Positions 8,475 through 17,207 of a stretch of DNA of 64,000 nucleotides are shown piece after piece. Below the pieces are notes generated by a model. That model ran no database searches, was not told where the DNA came from, and was given only the letters and a program-made list of their open reading frames with translations. The stretch lies in contig NZ_FXAP01000002.1 in the NCBI RefSeq assembly GCF_900177615.1, forward strand, positions 124,001 to 188,000. The letters are read 5' to 3'. The first letter of the stretch is position 1; every line of letters starts with the position of its first letter. Source of the DNA: Plantibacter flavus (GTDB lineage Bacteria; Actinomycetota; Actinomycetes; Actinomycetales; Microbacteriaceae). The translations under genes and the position numbers were made by a program.

Positions 8475-9320
8475 ATGGATCGCCCAGCGCTCGCCGACTT
8501 CCTCCTCCGACACCGATCGACGTTGCAGCCCGCGGACGTCGGCCTGAGCAGCGGACCTCGGCGACGGACGGCAGGGCTCCGACGCGAGGAGGTCGCGCAG
8601 CTCGCAGCGATGTCGACCGACTACTACGCGCGGCTCGAGCAGCAACGGGGACCGCAGCCGAGCACGCAGATGCTGGGTTCACTCGCGCGGGCGCTCCGGC
8701 TGAGCGCCGAGGAACGCGACTACCTGTATCGGATCGCCGGACACAACGCGCCGACCCGCCTCGCAGCGACCGACTACGTCGCACCAGCGCTCCTGCGCGT
8801 CCTCGACCGGCTCACCGACGCACCCGCGCTCATCCTGTCGGCGCTCGGTGAGACGCTCGTCCAGAACGACCCTGCCCGGGCGCTCTTCGGTGATGCGAGC
8901 CGGTACCGGGGCCTGGAGCGCAGCGCGATCTACCGCTGGTTCCTGCACCAGGAGGAACGCGAGCGATACCCCGCCGAAGACCGGGACCGGCAGAGTCGAG
9001 CGCAGGTCGCGTCGCTCCGTGCGGCCTACGGCTCGCTGGGGGCGCAGTCGCCGGCGGGCGAGATCGTCGATGCGCTCTCCGGGCACAGTGAGGAGTTCCG
9101 GCGACTGTGGGCGACGCACGAGGTCGGGCGGCGCTTCGAGGACCACAAGGTGCTCATCCACCCCGAGATCGGCCCCATCGAGCTGGACTGTCAGGCCTTG
9201 TTCACCGAGGACCAGTCGCAGGCACTCCTCGTCCTCACGGCCGCGCCGCACGCCGAGGCCGCAGGCAAGCTCAAGCTCCTCGCCGTCCTCGGCACCCAGA
9301 CCTTCGAGGGTGCGCGGTAG
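8475..9320 (+). CDS. XRE helix-turn-helix regulator with MmyB-like ligand domain
   Basis: A 281-residue regulator. The N-terminal HTH (TAGLRREEVAQLAAMSTDYYARLEQQRGPQPSTQMLGSLARAL) is the form found in MmyB-like actinobacterial regulators, and the rest is the MmyB-type PAS-like ligand-binding domain (DAPALILSALGETLVQNDPARALFGD... HPEIGPIELDCQALFTEDQSQALLVLTAAP). Relatives bind fatty-acid-like ligands. The ATG at 8475 gives the usual N-terminus; a start at 8424 is possible. Divergent from the SDR gene, as is typical of this family, where the regulator sits next to a single SDR target. Confidence 0.87.
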   Translation: MDRPALADFLLRHRSTLQPADVGLSSGPRRRTAGLRREEVAQLAAMSTDYYARLEQQRGPQPSTQMLGSLARALRLSAEERDYLYRIAGHNAPTRLAATDYVAPALLRVLDRLTDAPALILSALGETLVQNDPARALFGDASRYRGLERSAIYRWFLHQEERERYPAEDRDRQSRAQVASLRAAYGSLGAQSPAGEIVDALSGHSEEFRRLWATHEVGRRFEDHKVLIHPEIGPIELDCQALFTEDQSQALLVLTAAPHAEAAGKLKLLAVLGTQTFEGAR

Positions 9321-9341
9321 CGGAAGCGCGGGCCGGGCGGT

Positions 9342-9758
9342 TCAGGCCGTCGGTGCTGTCCGCAGCTTCCGACGCCGGACAGCCCCGCCGATCGCGACGC
9401 CGACGACCCCGATGATCACCGGGACGACCAGCCCGAGGACGACGACCGCGAGGAGCGCCAGCACGAAGGTCGGCATCAGGCCGCCGCCGATGAGGTCGAC
9501 CACGAGTAGCGGGATGAAGGCCAGCAGCACGAGCCAGGCGAGCCCCGGCTGACGCGACACCGCGAGGATGCCGACCGCGAGCCAGACACCCGCACCCCAC
9601 AGCAGGAGGCCGAGGACGAAGCGCCAGGAGTCGTACGCCTGGTACGGCAGGAGTTGCGGACCGGGTGCGGCCAGATCCGGGTTGCCGATCACCACCAGCG
9701 AGGCGACCACGAGGCCGAGGGCGGCGAGCACGAGGGCAAAGACACCGAAGACACGCAC
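9342..9758 (-). CDS. Small integral membrane protein
   Basis: A 138-residue protein with four predicted membrane segments (about 3-24, 45-66, 72-92 and 97-122) and a basic C-terminal tail (RRRKLRT). The GTG at 9758 was chosen because a near-perfect AAGGAGGT ribosome site stands five bases before it; the longer open frame to 9866 adds a charged stretch with no membrane character. No family was recognised and no enzymatic motif is visible. Its neighbour is another small membrane protein on the same strand. Confidence 0.75.
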   Translation of the reverse strand: MRVFGVFALVLAALGLVVASLVVIGNPDLAAPGPQLLPYQAYDSWRFVLGLLLWGAGVWLAVGILAVSRQPGLAWLVLLAFIPLLVVDLIGGGLMPTFVLALLAVVVLGLVVPVIIGVVGVAIGGAVRRRKLRTAPTA

Positions 9759-9801
9759 GGCTACCTCCTTGGGGGACGACGACCGCGCACCCGCGGACGG
9801 A

Positions 9802-10194
9802 TCAACCATACGGGCACGGCGACGTGCCGACGGGTCGAACGCCCCGGCGCTGAATCGACCCGGCAACGATCGCTGCGACCAGACCCGTCACCAGGAAGGC
9901 GATCGCCACAGCCATTCCCTGGGTCGCCGACCAGTCCGTCGGAGGCGTCGCGACCGTGCCGCCTCCGACCATCGGGTACACGCACTGGTACCCGAACGGG
10001 AACCAGGAGAGTTCCAACGCCGGCGCCGGGTTCTCCGCGACCAGAGCGCCTGCCGGAGCGTTCTGACACAGGGCGCTGTCGCCTGGGTACGCGTCCACCT
10101 TCACGAGGAACCAGGTCGCTGCCGCGATGAGGACCGCCGTGACGACGGCGATCGCCGCGTACACAGAGCCGAACACCACGAAGATCCGGGACAT
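9802..10194 (-). CDS. Small membrane protein with extracytoplasmic loop
   Basis: A 130-residue protein with two membrane helices (about 5-30 and 95-118) flanking a loop of about 60 residues that holds two cysteines (ALCQNAP and YQCVYP), probably a disulfide outside the membrane. The loop is rich in Pro, Gly and aromatic residues. The ATG at 10194 gives MSRIFVVFG, a plausible membrane N-terminus; the upstream frame is an antisense shadow of the next gene. Function unknown. Confidence 0.7.
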   Translation of the reverse strand: MSRIFVVFGSVYAAIAVVTAVLIAAATWFLVKVDAYPGDSALCQNAPAGALVAENPAPALELSWFPFGYQCVYPMVGGGTVATPPTDWSATQGMAVAIAFLVTGLVAAIVAGSIQRRGVRPVGTSPCPYG

Positions 10195-10282
10195 GCCCAA
10201 CCGTATCGCGGTGCGTCGCGGACGAGTTCCCGCAGACGCCTCCCCCCTTCCCCGCCCGTCGCCCACCGCGTACGTTCGAGGG

Positions 10283-10852
10283 ATGGACGACGACGGACGC
10301 ACCGAGACCGGCGAGCAACCACACGCACCGGAGCAGGACAAGCTGCTGATCGAGTGGTTGGAGATCATGCACCCGCGCCTCGCACGATTCGAGGACTTCC
10401 TCACACCGCGCGAGGTCGTCACCGATTACTCGCGGGACTCGCTCGTCTCCCTCGAGCGGCTCATCCTCCACCGTTGGCCGGACCGCCACGCCTTCGCGCA
10501 GGAGCAGGACACCGATTTCACCGACGGTGCCACGCGATACATCGGCGAGACCTACCTGCGGATCGCCGGGGGCGGGTGGTTCGTGAACCACGATCCGAAG
10601 TTTTTGTACTCGGGTCGGCTCTGCATCCTGCTCGACGTCGAGATGCCCGTCCCGATCTCGCCGCTCAACCTGATCATCACGATGTTGAGCCGGCGCACCG
10701 GCAATGTCCTCACAAGGATCTGGGACGGGCAGACGAAGAACGTCACCGAGCGGAGTCTCACCGAACCGGGCTGGGAGCCGAAGCGCGAGCCGTTCCCCGG
10801 CGCGATCCCGATGTCCCGCTTGAGCTCAGCCCTCACGCCTTCCGTCCGCTGA
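10283..10852 (+). CDS. Conserved hypothetical protein
   Basis: A soluble protein of 189 residues that I do not recognise. It starts with an acidic, low-complexity tail (DDDGRTETGEQPHAPEQ) followed by a mixed helix/strand region containing WLEIMHPRLARFEDF, SLERLILHRWPD, ATRYIGETYLRIAGGGWFVNHDPKFLYSGR and LCILLDVEMPVPISPLNLIITMLSRRTG. The tryptophan-rich GGGW and the proline-rich middle do not match a catalytic motif known to me. No signal peptide or membrane segment. Codon use is like its neighbours, so it is likely a real gene. Confidence 0.7.
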   Translation: MDDDGRTETGEQPHAPEQDKLLIEWLEIMHPRLARFEDFLTPREVVTDYSRDSLVSLERLILHRWPDRHAFAQEQDTDFTDGATRYIGETYLRIAGGGWFVNHDPKFLYSGRLCILLDVEMPVPISPLNLIITMLSRRTGNVLTRIWDGQTKNVTERSLTEPGWEPKREPFPGAIPMSRLSSALTPSVR

Positions 10853-10914
10853 CCCCCTGGGTCTCAGCCACCCACGCGGTCGAACGGCCAGGCGAGATGT
10901 GCTGGACTTGCCTG

Positions 10915-11727
10915 ATGACCACACCGCTCGAACGCGCGCTCGCCCTGCAGGCGATGCACGTCCCCGGAGACCCGCTGATCCTGCCGAACGCCTGGGACGT
11001 CGCCTCCGCCCGCGCCGTCCTGGCGTCCGGCGCCCGCGCGATCGCGACGACGAGTGCCGGCGTCGCCTGGTCACTCGGGCACCGCGATGGGAACGAGCTG
11101 ACCCGCGACGTCGCCCTCGATGCCGTGCGACGGATCGCATCGTCGGTGTCCGTCCCGGTCACCGCGGACATCGAGGGCGGCTACGGAGAGACACCGGACG
11201 AGGTCGCCGGCACGATCGCCTCCTGCATCGACGCGGGCGCCTCCGGCGTGAACCTCGAGGACTCGCTCCGCCCGATCACGGAACAGGAACGACGGATCGA
11301 GGCAGCACGGTCTGCCGCTGACCAGGCCGGGACCCCCCTCTTCATCAACGCCCGGATCGACACGCATCGACTCGGCGACATCGGAGACGACCGTTGGTTC
11401 GACGAGACGGTGACGCGTGCCGCTGCGTATGCGCGGGCCGGCGCGAGCGGGATCTTCGTGCTCGGTGCCCTCCGAGCCGACACGATCGAGCGGCTCACCG
11501 ATGCGACGACCATTCCGCTCAACGTCGCCTTCGGCCCGGGAACGCTGTCGATCAGCGAGCTCGCGAGAGCCGGCGCGAGTCGCATCAGCGCGGGTTCGTC
11601 GATCGCCGAGGCCGCCTACAGCCTCGCGCAGCAGTGGGCGACGGCGATGCTCGAGACGCCCGATGCAGCTCCCGCATCACCGCCCACACTCGGCTGGGCC
11701 GCACTGAACCAGCTCATCCGGGACTGA
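10915..11727 (+). CDS. Isocitrate lyase/PEP mutase family protein
   Basis: A 270-residue TIM-barrel enzyme of the isocitrate lyase/phosphoenolpyruvate mutase superfamily. Visible signatures are LPNAWDVASARAVLASGARAIATTSAGVAWSLG (phosphate/substrate loop), VTADIEGGYG (Mg-binding aspartate), VNLEDS and INARIDT. Members cleave or form C-C bonds next to a carboxylate (2-methylisocitrate or oxaloacetate type) or rearrange P-C bonds. The KKCGH motif of true isocitrate lyase is absent, so a lyase on a smaller 2-oxoacid-forming substrate is more likely. Start at the ATG at 10915; an ATG at 10896 is possible. Monocistronic. Confidence 0.85.
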   Translation: MTTPLERALALQAMHVPGDPLILPNAWDVASARAVLASGARAIATTSAGVAWSLGHRDGNELTRDVALDAVRRIASSVSVPVTADIEGGYGETPDEVAGTIASCIDAGASGVNLEDSLRPITEQERRIEAARSAADQAGTPLFINARIDTHRLGDIGDDRWFDETVTRAAAYARAGASGIFVLGALRADTIERLTDATTIPLNVAFGPGTLSISELARAGASRISAGSSIAEAAYSLAQQWATAMLETPDAAPASPPTLGWAALNQLIRD

Positions 11728-11740
11728 ACCCCAGGCGGGA

Positions 11741-12244
11741 TCAGCGGGACGCCGACGACCACACGTCGCGGATCGCCTCGACCTGTCGGTCGATCGTGAA
11801 GCCGGAGACGTCCAGGACGACGTCGACCTCCGGCGGCGACGCGAGCAGGTCGTGTAGCAGATCGAACTCGGCGTCTGTCAGATACGCGGGGCGCGTTGCC
11901 GCACGCGCTCGCGCCTCATCCACCGGGAGCGCGAGATGGACCACGAGGCAGTCGGGGAGTTCCGCGCGGTAGGCCGCGAGCGCGTCGACCGTCACGACGT
12001 CCGCGATGACCACGTCGAAGCCGGCGTCGCCGAGATTGCGAGCGAGCGCCGCGGCGTTCCGGACGGCGAGCAGGTGCTGCGCTCGCCCCTCGGGACCGCT
12101 CCACAGTGTCGCGTCACCGACGACGATCAGCTGCCGAACGTCGTCGGCATCGATGAACGCCGCTCGTTCACGCTCTCCGGCGAGGCGCCTGCCGCAGGTC
12201 GACTTCCCGACCGCAGGACCACCCGAGAGCACCAGTGGACGCAT
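11741..12244 (-). CDS. P-loop small-molecule kinase-like protein
   Basis: A 167-residue P-loop NTPase. Walker A is GGPAVGKST at residues 8-16, DADDVRQL follows as the typical acceptor-site region of small kinases, and R-x-x-x-R-P around residue 120 could be the lid arginines. The size and layout match the AAA_17/AAA_33 kinases (gluconokinase, shikimate kinase and zeta-toxin-like groups). The substrate is not evident. It converges with the PEP-mutase-like gene with a 13-bp gap. Confidence 0.8.
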   Translation of the reverse strand: MRPLVLSGGPAVGKSTCGRRLAGERERAAFIDADDVRQLIVVGDATLWSGPEGRAQHLLAVRNAAALARNLGDAGFDVVIADVVTVDALAAYRAELPDCLVVHLALPVDEARARAATRPAYLTDAEFDLLHDLLASPPEVDVVLDVSGFTIDRQVEAIRDVWSSASR

Positions 12245-12540
12245 GAGCCCCGCCTTCCCTGAGCTGTCAGGCTAGCAATCCATGGCTCGTCGGGCTGATT
12301 CGGCATGGCCCGCCGCTTCAGAGGTCGATGAGCCCAGCGACGACCTCGTGCACGACACCGCGCGATACTCTGAGAGCAGTGAACCGTTCTTTCGCTCTGT
12401 GACCCAGAGGCCTTTCAGCGACACCCGTTCGCTCCTCCCACGAGGGGCGGTGATTTCGTGCGCCCGGAACGGGAGCTCCCTGCGGAGTTCCCCTGCAACC
12501 CGGCCCCCACGCGAAACCACTCCGGAAAGACCACCCACGC
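12245..12540. other. Intergenic region, 296 bp, no supported gene
   Basis: It holds the divergent promoters of the kinase-like gene and the pentapeptide gene. GGAAC and GTTCC enclose a GGGAGCTCCC palindrome around 12468-12493 and could form a leader hairpin of the plus-strand gene. A 108-codon frame from 12282 lacks a ribosome site and has shadow-like composition. Confidence 0.4.
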
Positions 12541-13440
12541 ATGACGTCCATCGACGCTTCCTCCGCCCCCTCCGACGACCGCTCGGCACTTCGCGCGAAC
12601 TGCGCTGACTGCTTCGCGCTCTGCTGCACCGCCTTCGGGTTCCAACGATCAATCGACTTCCCGATCGACAAACCAGCGGGAACGCCCTGCCGCAATCTGG
12701 CGGACGACTTCTCCTGCAGCATCCACGAATCCCTGCGCCCGCGAGGGTTCCGCGGATGCACCGTCTTCGACTGCTTCGGTGCCGGCCAGCTCGTCTCACA
12801 GGAGCTCTTCGGCGGCGCGAGCTGGCGGGAACGCCCCGACACGAGCGCCGAGATGTTCGCCACGTTCTCCGTGGTGCGCCAGCTGCAGGAGATGCGCTGG
12901 TACCTCGTCGAAGCCGCCGAGCGCGCCGCCGCGTCGGACCTGGCAGCGAACATCAGCCGGCTCCGCATCGTCGTCCAGCGGATCCTCGACGGCGGCACCT
13001 CCGAGATCCTCGCGTGCGACGTCGAGTCCCTCCGCGACGAGGTCCGGCACCTGCTGATCGACGTCAGCGAGGAGGCGCGGGGCGGCTATCTGGCCGGCGC
13101 CGACGCCGAGCCGGACGACGACCTCCACCCCTCGGCAGACCTCGCCGGACGCGAGCTGCGCACTCGTCGACTATGCGGAGCCGACCTGCGCGGTGCGGTC
13201 CTGATCGGCGCGGACCTCCGCGGAGCGGACCTGACGGGCGTCGACCTACTCGGTGCCGACCTCCGCGGCGCACGACTCGACGGAGCCGACCTCTCGGACA
13301 CCCTGTTCCTCACGCAGATGCAGCTCAACGCGGCACGGGGTGACGAGGCGACGCTCCTGCCGACCGTCCTCGCCCGGCCGGGGCACTGGACGACGGCGAG
13401 TCACGCTTCCTCCCCGACAGATGGGGAGTTGTCCCCGTAG
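12541..13440 (+). CDS. Pentapeptide-repeat protein with Cys-rich N-terminal domain
   Basis: A 299-residue protein in three parts. Residues 20-80 hold eight cysteines (21, 24, 28, 29, 50, 59, 73 and 78) in [22 protein letters not shown] and [15 protein letters not shown], a likely metal-binding module. Residues 95-185 are helical. Residues about 200-262 form pentapeptide repeats of A(D/N)LxG type, ending in the usual [15 protein letters not shown] cap. The repeat helix is short (about 12 repeats), far less than in the Qnr/MfpA gyrase-protecting proteins, so gyrase binding should not be assumed. The role is unknown. Confidence 0.82.
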   Translation: MTSIDASSAPSDDRSALRANCADCFALCCTAFGFQRSIDFPIDKPAGTPCRNLADDFSCSIHESLRPRGFRGCTVFDCFGAGQLVSQELFGGASWRERPDTSAEMFATFSVVRQLQEMRWYLVEAAERAAASDLAANISRLRIVVQRILDGGTSEILACDVESLRDEVRHLLIDVSEEARGGYLAGADAEPDDDLHPSADLAGRELRTRRLCGADLRGAVLIGADLRGADLTGVDLLGADLRGARLDGADLSDTLFLTQMQLNAARGDEATLLPTVLARPGHWTTASHASSPTDGELSP

Positions 13441-13474
13441 GCCTCGGGCGACCGTCCCCGATACGGTCGGTGAC

Positions 13475-14008
13475 ATGATCCGCATGCACCGCACCCTCGC
13501 CCTGACCGCCCTCGTCGCAGCGACCGCCGGGATCGCCCTCACCGGGTGCTCGAGCCCACAGGAGGCACCCGACGACGCCCTGGCACTCGGTACGGGTGTG
13601 GCCGTCGAGGTCGGGACGGGCGTCGAGATGTCGTTCGCCATCGACGACGTCCGGGAGGGGAAGCTCAGCGACCTCGCCGAGATGGGCGTGCAGTCGACGC
13701 CGTCGGACGAGGGGAAGACCCCGTACTTCGTCACCTACTCGGTCACGCTGACGGACGGCGACATCAAGGACGCCGACCGCTCCGCGCTCCCCGTGCCGAC
13801 GACGGACGAATGGAAGCTCAGCGGCACAGGCAGCTACCAGCCCATCAAGGTCCTGGGTCAGTTCGACTGCACTCCGGACGGCAACGCGACGGCCGGAGTG
13901 TCCCCCGACGCCCCGCTGGTCGCCTGCCAGGCCTTCCTCGGCGACAAGGACGCTCTGCCCACGGTCGTCGAGGTCGAGGACCTCGGCACCTGGGCGACGA
14001 AGGGCTGA
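13475..14008 (+). CDS. Putative lipoprotein
   Basis: A 177-residue secreted lipoprotein: MIRMHRTLALTALVAATAGIALTGCSS, with the lipobox LTGC and Cys25 as the lipidated residue. The mature domain (GVAVEVGTGVEMSFAIDDVREGKLSDLAEM, YFVTYSVTLTDGD, LGQFDCTPDG, ACQAFLGD) looks like a single beta-rich domain with two cysteines able to pair, similar to the DUF4352-like extracellular domains of actinobacteria. Function unknown. Start chosen at the ATG at 13475, giving an intact signal peptide. Confidence 0.78.
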   Translation: MIRMHRTLALTALVAATAGIALTGCSSPQEAPDDALALGTGVAVEVGTGVEMSFAIDDVREGKLSDLAEMGVQSTPSDEGKTPYFVTYSVTLTDGDIKDADRSALPVPTTDEWKLSGTGSYQPIKVLGQFDCTPDGNATAGVSPDAPLVACQAFLGDKDALPTVVEVEDLGTWATKG

Positions 14009-14085
14009 TCTCCCGCGACTCGAGCTGCACCTGCACCAGCGAACGGTCTTCCACCGTGCGCCGGTGCAGGGTAGTGTCTGCCGTG

Positions 14086-14114
14086 CGATAAGCGAACAGT
14101 GTGTTCCATTATCG
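14086..14114. promoter_or_regulatory. 29-bp operator-like dyad upstream of the FAD monooxygenase
   Basis: CGATAAGCGAACA (14086-14098) and TGTTCCATTATCG (14102-14114) are inverted repeats matching at 11 of 13 positions around a 3-bp spacer. It ends 27 bp before the monooxygenase start and is AT-rich compared with its surroundings. Size and symmetry fit an IclR- or GntR-type regulator of an aromatic-degradation gene. No such regulator gene is adjacent. Confidence 0.7.
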
Positions 14115-14141
14115 AATTCTTGACGATGAAGTGAGGAATCG

Positions 14142-16031
14142 ATGCAGTTCCACCACCACGGTTATGTCTCCGGTGATCCGCGGGTCCTGCCCGCAGCGGG
14201 AGTCGGGGTCGATCGACCCGACGATCTCCCGGACGAGATGGACGTCCTCATCGTCGGCAGCGGACCGGCTGGCATGATCGCAGCCGCCCAGTTGTCACGC
14301 TTCCCGTCCATCACCACGCGGATCGTCGAGCGCCGACCGGGACGCCTCGCGATCGGCCAGGCGGACGGCATCCAAGCCCGCAGTGTCGAGACCTTCGACG
14401 CCTTCGGCTTCGCCGAGCGCATCACCGCCGAGGCGTATCGCATCACCGAGATGGCGTTCTGGCAGCCCGACGCCGAGGACCCGGGTCGGATCGTCCGCGG
14501 CGCCCGACCACTCGACGACACCACCGGCGTCAGCGAGTACCCGCACCTCATCGTGAACCAAGCCCGCGTGCTCGACTATTTCGCCGAGTACATGGCGAAC
14601 GCCCCGACCCGGATGCGGCCGGACTACGGGTGGGCGTTCCAGGGACTCGAGATCGACGACGACGCGGAGTACCCGGTCGCGGTCACGCTGCTGGACACGA
14701 GTGACGAGTCCTCCGGCGAGACCAGGACCGTCCGCGCGAAGTACGTCATCGGGGCCGACGGTGCCCGGAGTGCCGTCCGCCAGGCGATCGGCTGCACCTT
14801 GGCCGGCGACCAGGCGAACCACGCGTGGGGCGTCATGGACGCCCTCGCCGTCACCGACTTCCCCGACATCCGCACGAAGTGCGCCATCCAGTCGGGTTCC
14901 GGCGGCAGCATCCTGCTCATCCCCCGCGAGGGCGGGCACCTCTTCCGGATGTACGTCGATCTCGGCGAGGTGCCGTCGGGTGGCAGCGATGCCGTGCGGT
15001 CGACCTCGATCGAGCAGATCATCGACCACGCGAACACCATCCTGAGCCCTTACCGGCTCGACGTGAAGCACGTCGCCTGGCACAGCGTCTACGAGGTCGG
15101 CCATCGTCTGACGGACCGCTTCGACGACGTCCCACTCGACGAACTCGGCACGCGCACGCCGCGCGTCTTCATCACCGGTGACGCCTGCCACACCCACAGC
15201 GCGAAGGCCGGCCAGGGGATGAACGTGTCGATGCAGGACGGCTTCAACCTGGCGTGGAAGCTCGGCCACGTGCTCGAGGGCCGGAGCCCCGAGAGCCTGC
15301 TGGCGACGTACTCGGCCGAGCGTCAGGTCGTCGCCCGGGAGCTCATCGACTTCGACCGCGAGTGGTCGAGCCTCATGGCCAAGCGGCCGGAGGAGTTCGA
15401 GGACCCCTCCGAGCTCGCCGACTTCTACGTGCGGACGGCGGAGTTCCCGGCCGGCTTCATGACGGAGTACAGCCCGTCGGCGATCGTCGGCGAGGCGACC
15501 CACCAGCACCTCGCGAGCGGCTTCCCGATCGGCAAGCGGTTCAAGTCCGCCCTCACCTCGCGCATCGCGGACGCGAACCACATCCATCTCGGACACCACG
15601 CCACAGCCGACGGGCGCTGGCGGATCTACGTCTTCGCGGATGACGCCTCGCCGTCGTCGGGCCGAGCGGCAGAGCTCGCCGCCTGGCTGCAGGACGCACC
15701 GGAGTCGCCGCTCCGCGTGGTGCCTGAGGGCGTGCGGTCCGACGACTGGTTCGACGTGAAGATCGTCTACCAGCAGCGCCACACCGACATCGACATCGGC
15801 GCCGTTCCGCCGGTGTTCCGGCCACGCGTCGGCCCCTTCGACCTCATCGACTACGAGAAGGTCTACGCCCGCCATCCCGACATCGACATCTTCGAGGAGC
15901 GCGGGATCGACCGCGACGGCGCGATCGTCGTCGTGCGCCCCGACCAGTACGTCGCCCACGTCCTGCCGCTGACGGCCACGGCGGAGCTCGCCGAGTTTTT
16001 CGACGGGGTCATGGGACGCGAGACGAATTGA
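14142..16031 (+). CDS. FAD-dependent aromatic monooxygenase (phenol hydroxylase / 3-hydroxybenzoate 4-monooxygenase type)
   Basis: A 629-residue group A flavin monooxygenase. The dinucleotide-binding motif VLIVGSGPAGM is near residues 36-46, the second FAD motif is VITGADGARSAVRQ-like (YVIGADGARSAVRQAIG), and the GD motif is FITGDACHTHSAKAGQGMNVSMQDGFNLAWKLGH. The C-terminal region from about 470 is the thioredoxin-like domain of phenol 2-monooxygenases, with KIVYQQRHTDIDIGAVPPVFRP and a final VVVRPDQYVAHVLPL. It would hydroxylate a phenolic ring using NADPH and O2; length and the HHGYVSGDPR start match 3-hydroxybenzoate 4-monooxygenase-like proteins. It stands alone without ring-cleavage genes and is preceded by GAGG and the 29-bp dyad. 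Confidence 0.86.
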   Translation: MQFHHHGYVSGDPRVLPAAGVGVDRPDDLPDEMDVLIVGSGPAGMIAAAQLSRFPSITTRIVERRPGRLAIGQADGIQARSVETFDAFGFAERITAEAYRITEMAFWQPDAEDPGRIVRGARPLDDTTGVSEYPHLIVNQARVLDYFAEYMANAPTRMRPDYGWAFQGLEIDDDAEYPVAVTLLDTSDESSGETRTVRAKYVIGADGARSAVRQAIGCTLAGDQANHAWGVMDALAVTDFPDIRTKCAIQSGSGGSILLIPREGGHLFRMYVDLGEVPSGGSDAVRSTSIEQIIDHANTILSPYRLDVKHVAWHSVYEVGHRLTDRFDDVPLDELGTRTPRVFITGDACHTHSAKAGQGMNVSMQDGFNLAWKLGHVLEGRSPESLLATYSAERQVVARELIDFDREWSSLMAKRPEEFEDPSELADFYVRTAEFPAGFMTEYSPSAIVGEATHQHLASGFPIGKRFKSALTSRIADANHIHLGHHATADGRWRIYVFADDASPSSGRAAELAAWLQDAPESPLRVVPEGVRSDDWFDVKIVYQQRHTDIDIGAVPPVFRPRVGPFDLIDYEKVYARHPDIDIFEERGIDRDGAIVVVRPDQYVAHVLPLTATAELAEFFDGVMGRETN

Positions 16032-16094
16032 TGATGTCCACCCGACGCCGGTCAGCAATCGGCATCGTCGCCTCAGTGTTCTAGAATCGCACAC

Positions 16095-17207
16095 ATGGTA
16101 AGCGAGATGTCAGACGTCGGGCGCCGCATCGCACAGGCACGCGAACGAGCGCGGATGACACAGCAGGAGCTGGGTAGCCGCGTCTCGATGGAACGGAGCG
16201 CGATCGCGAAGATCGAGAGTGGACGTCGGGGTGTCGGCGCACTGGAGCTGTTGCGCATAGCCGAAGCAGTCGGCCAGCGCCTCGAGTGGCTTCTGCGGGA
16301 CGCGCCGGACGCGGTCATCGCCCACCGGACGCGCTTGGACCCTGACCTGGACGTCGCGGCGATCGATACCCTGCTCGAAACGCTCGCGCGTCACACAGAG
16401 TTCGTTGCCGAAATCGTCCCAGCCCTCACCGGAAACGGAATCGAACAGGGTGAAGTACCCCGTTCCGGCAAAGAATCCGAAGCACTCGCCGCCACGGCGC
16501 GTGTCGCATGCGGCTTGACCGACGTCGATGCAGTGCGCGGTATCGCAGACGTCGTCGGGCGCGTTGGACTGATTGCGTTCAGCGCGCCCCTCGGTCCTGA
16601 CACAGCCGATGCTGCTTCCACGCTCCTGAACCAAGGCGCAGTCGCCATTGTCAACTCAAGCCATGCCGTCGGCCGACGACGTCTCGCGCTCGCCCACGAG
16701 TTGGGGCATTACCTCGTTCGCGATGACTACACCGTGGACTGGCGCATTGCAGACCACAACGATTCAGACCGTACCGAGATCCTCCTCGACAGGTTCGCGC
16801 GGGCTTTCCTGGCACCGCCCGAGGCCTTCAGTAGGTTCTGGCGAGATGCCCGCCGGGTTTGGAGTGTTCGCACCAGCGCGATTCTGATCGGTAGCGAGTT
16901 TCAGATCGACATGGCGACGATCGCGCGGCGTCTCCATGAACTCAGTCTCGCCAATGGCGATGAGATCAGTGAAGTCAGAGGCGTTCGCACCAAGAAAGCA
17001 GACATTCTCGAACACGGACTCCTCGCCCCGACGGACCTCGAGGGCACGACTGTCCCCACCGTGTACGCGCAGGCGGTGCTGAGCCTGTTCGAGAAGCAGA
17101 AGCTCTCCGCTGACCGCGCAATTGGCCTCCTCCTCGGGACGTTCGACCATGAGGATCTGCCCACGCTCCCGACACGGCACAAGGATGAGATTTGGTCTCT
17201 GCTGTGA
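16095..17207 (+). CDS. XRE-HTH / ImmA-IrrE family metallopeptidase fusion
   Basis: A 370-residue two-domain protein. Residues about 7-62 are an XRE helix-turn-helix (IAQARERARMTQQELGSRVSMERSAIAKIESGRRGVGALELLRIAEAVG). Residues about 130-240 are an ImmA/IrrE (M78) zinc peptidase with LALAHELGHYLVRDD; His201, Glu202 and His205 form HExxH, and an acidic residue in TEILLDRFARAFLAPPEAF is the likely third ligand. In ICEBs1 and Deinococcus such proteins cleave a repressor in response to a signal; in toxin-antitoxin pairs the XRE-peptidase is the antitoxin and autoregulator. The downstream PIN-like gene overlaps its stop, so the two probably work together. Base use is slightly less GC-biased than the flanking genes, as often seen for transferred modules. 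Confidence 0.87.
   Translation: MVSEMSDVGRRIAQARERARMTQQELGSRVSMERSAIAKIESGRRGVGALELLRIAEAVGQRLEWLLRDAPDAVIAHRTRLDPDLDVAAIDTLLETLARHTEFVAEIVPALTGNGIEQGEVPRSGKESEALAATARVACGLTDVDAVRGIADVVGRVGLIAFSAPLGPDTADAASTLLNQGAVAIVNSSHAVGRRRLALAHELGHYLVRDDYTVDWRIADHNDSDRTEILLDRFARAFLAPPEAFSRFWRDARRVWSVRTSAILIGSEFQIDMATIARRLHELSLANGDEISEVRGVRTKKADILEHGLLAPTDLEGTTVPTVYAQAVLSLFEKQKLSADRAIGLLLGTFDHEDLPTLPTRHKDEIWSLL

Noticed and set aside
12282-12608. 108-codon plus-strand frame
   Set aside because: Overlaps the pentapeptide gene start, lacks a ribosome site and has no recognisable sequence.
12541-13440. Qnr/MfpA-like gyrase protection
   Set aside because: Only about 12 pentapeptide repeats; true DNA-mimic gyrase inhibitors have around 30 and no Cys-rich domain.
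14295-16094. 599-codon frame antisense to the FAD monooxygenase
   Set aside because: Mirror-frame artefact of a high-GC gene; the plus-strand protein has all expected motifs.
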